Source: Struthio camelus (Eukaryota; Chordata; Aves; Struthioniformes; Struthionidae). From it: a DNA stretch of 64,000 nucleotides. Every line of letters starts with the position of its first letter. Position 1 is the first letter of the stretch. The notes beneath the pieces were generated by a model, which searched no databases, was not told the DNA's origin, and saw only the letters and a program-made list of their open reading frames with translations. Shown here piece after piece: positions 59,653 through 64,000 of the stretch. The stretch spans positions 10,130,214 to 10,194,213 of the forward strand of contig NC_090964.1 in NCBI RefSeq assembly GCF_040807025.1. Reading direction: 5' to 3'. The position numbers and the translations under genes were made by a program.

Positions 59653-61827
59653 TCTGCAGGAACGCTGGGTCACAGCAGGAGCTGGCACGAGAAGAGCCTC
59701 AGTCGCTGCGGTCCCTAGCTACCAACCCTGCTAGGAGGGAGGTGCGGGGGCAGAGGGGTGCAGCTGTAAGTGGGTGATGCCCCTCAAACCTTCAGGTCCC
59801 CCCCAGAGGCACGGGCTACCTCTGAGAAGGGCCAGGGAGGAGGCGGTTTGAGAAGCGCCGGTACCTGCGGAGGGCTGGAGCTGGCCGAGCTCTCAGCACC
59901 CTCTGCTGGCACCGTTTCCCCGGGCCCCGGCCAGATGTGGCCTTCCTGCTCGGGGAGGGAAGCAGAGCCTGGGCGAAAGGCCCCACGAGCGGCCTCGCTG
60001 CCATGAGATCTCGCCGTGCTGGCTGCCAGGGCTGCCCTGCGCTGGCACATGTGAGCTGGCACTGCTCCCGGGCACCCACCTGGGTTTGTCACGTGCTGTC
60101 ATCTCTTCCACCCAGCGCTGAAAGCAATTCTCTAAAGCCATCCCTCCCTCAGCCCTCCTGGAGACAAACCTGCGATGCGATTTGCCATTGCTGTAAAATC
60201 AGATAACTCAGGGCGTCTCTGCTCAGCACGAGGGAAGGAGACGCCCAGCCCCGTGCCCCAGCTCCCCTGCAGCCGTGCCCCGCGCTGCCGGAGCCTGCGG
60301 CGTCGCGGCGCCCAGCTGCCCCGAGGCCGGTCCTGCTCAGCGCGCCAGAGCAAGCGCCTGGCTGTCTGCTGGAAGGCACCCGAGCGGCTCCCTACCGGCA
60401 GCATCAGAGCGGCGTCGCCTCACGCTCGGCCGCAGCCCTTTCAAAACCAGCACAAAGCGTGTCCTGCCCCTCCGGCAGGCTCCTGGTTCGTGACGGGGAG
60501 GCTGTGACGAGCGGCACAGCAAACGGAGGCCAGGGCTCTGCTGCCTCGCCCAGGGGTCAGGACTGGAGGGCTGAGCCCCGTCCCGCCAGCACCGGCGGGC
60601 GGCAAGGAGACGCTTTGTCTCCGCCTGAACAAATCGGGCACGTTCCCCCTCCCCGGCTCCCCCGATTCGTGCCGGGCTGGTAGTTCTCCATGGTCTGCGT
60701 TGGTTCGGCAGGAGGCCGACGCAGCCTCTCTGCGAGGCTAAGGGGCTCCTCACAGTTTTCCTAATCTACAGGGGAAACACACTTGAGACCTGGCATTTGG
60801 TGGTGTTTGACTTGGACTGGGGCCCGTTGCCGCCTGAAAGCGAAGGGGAGCTGCAGTGTTATAACAAGCATTATGCCGACAATGAGAACAGGCCATCCAA
60901 GCTTGTACAGGGCTTTAAACCCTTAACTGCGCTGTGCTAATGGAGATCAGAGCTGGATAACAAAACACTGGGGACTGGCTAACGCCAAGGGGAGCCAGGT
61001 GCTCGCTTCCAGGGAACAACTCGCAGGGGCTGAACTTGCCTATTGTATTTTTCTCAGACTATTGATGTTGAATCACTTCAGCTGTTGACAGGAGGCCCTG
61101 GGAGCGCTCAGTGCCCAGGGTAGTGCAACAGGAGGGCAAGGCAGAAAGGCTGCGCTGAGCAAAGCCGCAGGGCGCCCCTATGGGAGAGGCGTGAGGCCCA
61201 CCAGCAGATTTCAACACAGGCAGGGTGTGTTGCGCAGGGTGCTCTCTCACACTGCAGGCTCCTCGGGAGTGTTTACACGGTTTATACAAGAAAGGAAGGC
61301 TGCAATTCCTTCTATAGAGCCAGCAGTTTCCATTCCTTGCTTCGGTACTCACAGTACCACGCGGCTGACAGCAGCTGTGGAGCAGCACTCACACCAAGCT
61401 CAAACAGTCAGCGCCCAGGAAGCGGGTACAGATGCATCCCGAGACGCTTTTTTTTTTTCTCCACTACGAATAGCATTTTCTTAGCTCAGACCTGCAGAAG
61501 ACTGCCTTAGGCTGACGTTAGCGAGTCTCTGCTAATGTACATGCAGGGGTGTTCAGGGGGTAGAAAAAGACCAGTACTCAAACAAGCAAACACTGACTGT
61601 CTGGTTTCCCAGCGCTCAAGATCAGCCCCTGTACACCACTCCCTTCATCCACAATCCCTCCGTGCACTGAATATTGGGCAGGTTTCCTTCAGGCAGCTCA
61701 GTTAACCGCTTTCACACAAGCCAGCAGACAGACATTCTTTGTGCTGCTCTCCCATCACCCTGCCAGCCCAAGGCAGTGAAGCAAACCCACGCTGCTCAAC
61801 TGCTCCTCCCACAGCAGCACAGGCTTC

Positions 61828-61840
61828 ACAAAAAAAAAAA

Positions 61841-61896
<56 letters not shown>

Positions 61897-61899
61897 AAC
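61828..61899 (+). repeat. Oligo-A and (GAAA)n microsatellite
   Basis: Twelve A residues followed by about 14 units of GAAA. The combination is typical of the tail of a retroposed element, but no element body is recognised to the left. Confidence 0.95.
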
Positions 61900-62589
61900 C
61901 AAAGAGCTAACGCTGGGATTTCTTTTAATGTAATTGCTTTTAAAATGCAGCCTTAAAATGACTTATAATGATCAATGATGAGAAACAATTGATCTTTTCG
62001 CACGTTTGCAACATGACCATGCAGCACCTATCTCGCCAACACATTAGCCGCAGCTGTTGATGTAATTCTCTGACTGCTTGTAAAGTGACTCACTGCCCCT
62101 TTACAGGACATACAAATCACATAGGGGCATCCACGCGCACAACCTAAAGGGATTCATTTGGGAAAAAAAAGAACTAGCTGAGCCACCCAGAGTCCAGATG
62201 ATTCAATGTGCAATAACCTGCCTCCCCTGACAACCCTAAATTACTAGCAGGTGAACTAATGAGAATGGTCACAGCTCAGAGGTTCATTTCAAGCCTTCCA
62301 CAACCTAGTTAAAACCCCCCCTGGCGAAACGGGCTTAGCCTGTAGAGTTCAGTCCATCACCTCAGCCTAACCCCTTCCAAGGGAGAGGGACAGTGTTTGT
62401 CCCAAATGCAGACTCAAGCTGGCCTAAAGCAGGGTGAATTATTTGGGACGTTTCAAGTACAACAAAGAAGGAACTTACAGGACTGGATATTTTACTTTAG
62501 AGAAACACAAGAGGTCTGTAGCCTGACTCCCACCAATACATATGGCATAAACGGCAGCTTTTTCTCTTACACCTTACACTCAGGCATAA

Positions 62590-62700
62590 ACCTACAAAGG
62601 TGTTCAAGCCACTAGCTCCTGTGGAAGCCAATGGGAGCTAGGGACTTCAGGCTCCTACTTATCCCTGTGGATTTGTGCCTTCATGCTATGTAAAGTGATT
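62590..62700. repeat. Decayed interspersed repeat, sauropsid type (weak)
   Basis: TCCTGTGGAAGCCAATGGGA followed by GCTAGGGACTTCAGGCTCCT resembles the GTGGAAGTCAATGGGAGTTA motif of repeats common in turtle and crocodilian genomes. The family name is not certain. Confidence 0.3.
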
Positions 62701-63797
62701 AGAGAATTAAATGTCTGACTGCATTTTCTGGCTGAATAGGGTGGCAGAAGAAGAGGATTTTGCAATTTCTTGGTTTCTGACACATAGCATTACTTTGTGT
62801 ACTTACTCTACACAACAGCAGGTATTAGACTGCTGTATCTTGCCAATTCAAATAACATGGAAAACTGCGGTTTAGCCTAAACACACACGTGAGACTGTAC
62901 CCTGGAATCCCCTTCACCCTGTGCAGTATTTAAGAGGAGAATAGACTCTATTTGCTGAAATGCATTTAACGCTTCCCAGTTGTTATTCTGAGTTCCATCT
63001 TTTAGTTCTGTCATCCCACCAAACAGGCCCAAAGCGGCACACACTGCAGAACACCAAAGGCATTCCCGCCACTAGTTCCGTTTCTCCATTTAAAATATTC
63101 AGTGCTTTTCCCATACAGCTTACTAGCCCTCCCCTTCCAGACGGTGAATGAAGAGACCAACACACAAACAACATCCCGTTAGAGAACGGTGTTGCTGAGT
63201 CTGCTTTCACAAACGCTGCTGGGGGGAAGAGAGAGGGGCAGAAAGGCCCAGGCAGCGCAGACCTCCTGAGTCTGCCAGCGCTATGCGATGCCATTGCCCT
63301 CTGAGAGAAGGAACCTCTCTGACAGGACGCCAAGCACTAAAACAGCTCGCCCAAATCACCCCTTAGGATCAAGTTTGCGTTTTACTAGTAACTTCAGAAT
63401 CAATTACAGGAAGCCAGTTTGGTCTACAGATATACTATGCGCTTACGTCAGAGTGCATTTTAGCAACCTCTTTTTAAGAACAGCATTTAACAGACTCAGT
63501 GGGCACCCATTTCTTGATCTCCAATTCTGGTTATAAAACTTGGATTTCAGATTTGAGCAGACTGAAGCTCTTTTAGAGTTTGAGCAGTAGTTCTCACACT
63601 ACCAAATATCACAATTAGAAACGGCGTAGAAAGAGTCCCCAGAGGGATATGAAAAAGACATCACCTTATGAAAAAGCTTCAGAATGAACCTGTGAAATAA
63701 ACAGCAACCAGACAATTGTCTTCTAAGGAAGATGGAAGTAACGGTAGAAGAATATAACATCTTAAACAGTCAGTGAGTCAGTCTGAATGTACAGGGG

Positions 63798-63861
63798 CAC
63801 TATATCCCTACAGATCTGTGATAAAAGCACACTATATCCCTACAGATCTGTGGTGAAAGCT
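63798..63861 (+). repeat. 32-bp tandem duplication in TRAPPC3 3' UTR
   Basis: Two copies of a 32-base unit beginning CACTATATCCCTACAGATCT start at 63798 and 63830 and differ at only a few bases. It lies 55 bases beyond the TRAPPC3 stop, so it would be transcribed. Confidence 0.9.
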
Positions 63862-63915
63862 AACAGCCACAGCCAGCTGGTCCCCTCAAGTCCCAAAGGG
63901 AGACTGGGCTGCAAT

Positions 63916-64000
63916 TCACTCTTCACCAGCTGGGAGATTGTCTTCAATCCGCCTGATGAACTTCATTCTTATTTCTGTGACGCTGTCCCCTTTCAATGTG
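63916..64000 (-). CDS. TRAPPC3: Trafficking protein particle complex subunit 3 (Bet3), C-terminal end, partial
   Basis: TRAPPC3 is the Bet3-fold core subunit of TRAPP complexes that tether and activate Rab1 at ER-to-Golgi vesicles. Only the last 27 residues are in the window. On the minus strand they read TLKGDSVTEIRMKFIRR and then IEDNLPAGEE followed by TGA (63918-63916). The human C-terminus as recalled is TLKGDGVTEIRMRFIRRIED... with the same ending, so only two conservative differences are visible. The last base of the window is the third base of an Asp codon. No splice acceptor is seen before the edge, so the exon continues outside. The palmitoylation Cys and most of the fold lie beyond the window. 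Confidence 0.95.
   Translation of the reverse strand, partial: TLKGDSVTEIRMKFIRRIEDNLPAGEE

Larger units (their letters stand above)
61905..63915 (-). other. TRAPPC3: TRAPPC3 3' UTR (inferred)
   Basis: AT-richer sequence downstream of the TRAPPC3 stop, without another gene. No AATAAA is seen on the minus strand in this interval. Candidate variants are AGTAAA (plus-strand TTTACT) at 63381-63386 and 62490-62495 and ATTAAA (plus-strand TTTAAT) at 61924-61929. The UTR may therefore be about 0.5 to 2.0 kb; the left limit given is the longest version. Confidence 0.4.

Noticed and set aside
1-64000. CRISPR array, phage or other prokaryotic system
   Set aside because: The tandem repeats present are microsatellites and minisatellites without unique spacers, and the genes are spliced vertebrate genes.

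Overview
This is nuclear DNA of an amniote vertebrate. Three protein-coding genes can be recognised, all with spliced structure: the last coding exon of ADPRS (ARH3/ADPRHL2, + strand) at the left edge, the complete coding sequence of COL8A2 (collagen VIII alpha-2, - strand) in two exons, and the last coding bases of TRAPPC3 (Bet3, - strand) at the right edge. The order ADPRS - COL8A2 - TRAPPC3 matches human 1p34.3. The very high G+C and CpG content, a decayed MIR-like SINE (about 23.81-23.89 kb) and fragments resembling repeats common in turtles and crocodilians (about 24.15-24.29 and 62.59-62.70 kb) point to a sauropsid (bird, crocodilian or turtle). The species cannot be fixed from the sequence alone.

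Layout. 1-463 is ADPRS intron, 464-756 its last coding exon, and 757 to about 2.69 kb its 3' UTR with AATAAA at 2670. About 0.9 kb separates it from the tail-to-tail 3' end of COL8A2, whose AATAAA (minus strand) lies at 3614-3619. The COL8A2 3' UTR runs to 6719, and the terminal exon (6720-8641) encodes the whole triple helix and the C1q-like NC1 domain. A 7.8 kb intron follows, then the signal-peptide exon (coding 16430-16592, exon to 16609). The splice phase and the joined junction agree with human COL8A2, giving a predicted 694-residue chain.

From 16.6 to about 61 kb there is no recognisable protein-coding exon, apart from one weak secreted-peptide-like small ORF at 29752-29982. This stretch holds a succession of CpG islands separated by AT-rich blocks that look like conserved elements. 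It should include the promoter and non-coding 5' exon(s) of COL8A2. Three minus-strand splice donors with promoter-like surroundings are candidates: 18648 (CCAAT/CRE module), 27523 (downstream of a four-unit YY1-type array) and 43838 (CpG island). It also carries a roughly 57-copy 15-bp minisatellite (44.8-45.7 kb), a second 15-bp minisatellite with a related core in inverted orientation (47.9-48.1 kb), a (CTG)21 tract just downstream of a TATATAAGG box (49.4 kb), a cluster of three inverted repeats (58.2 kb) and short tandem duplications.

The last 3 kb is AT-richer and is probably the TRAPPC3 3' UTR. The three genes are neighbours but not a functional unit: ADPRS is an ADP-ribose hydrolase, COL8A2 a basement-membrane (Descemet) collagen, and TRAPPC3 a vesicle-tethering subunit. 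I found no CRISPR array, prokaryotic system, tRNA or rRNA. The large number of long open frames on both strands comes from G+C richness and from repeats whose period is a multiple of three.
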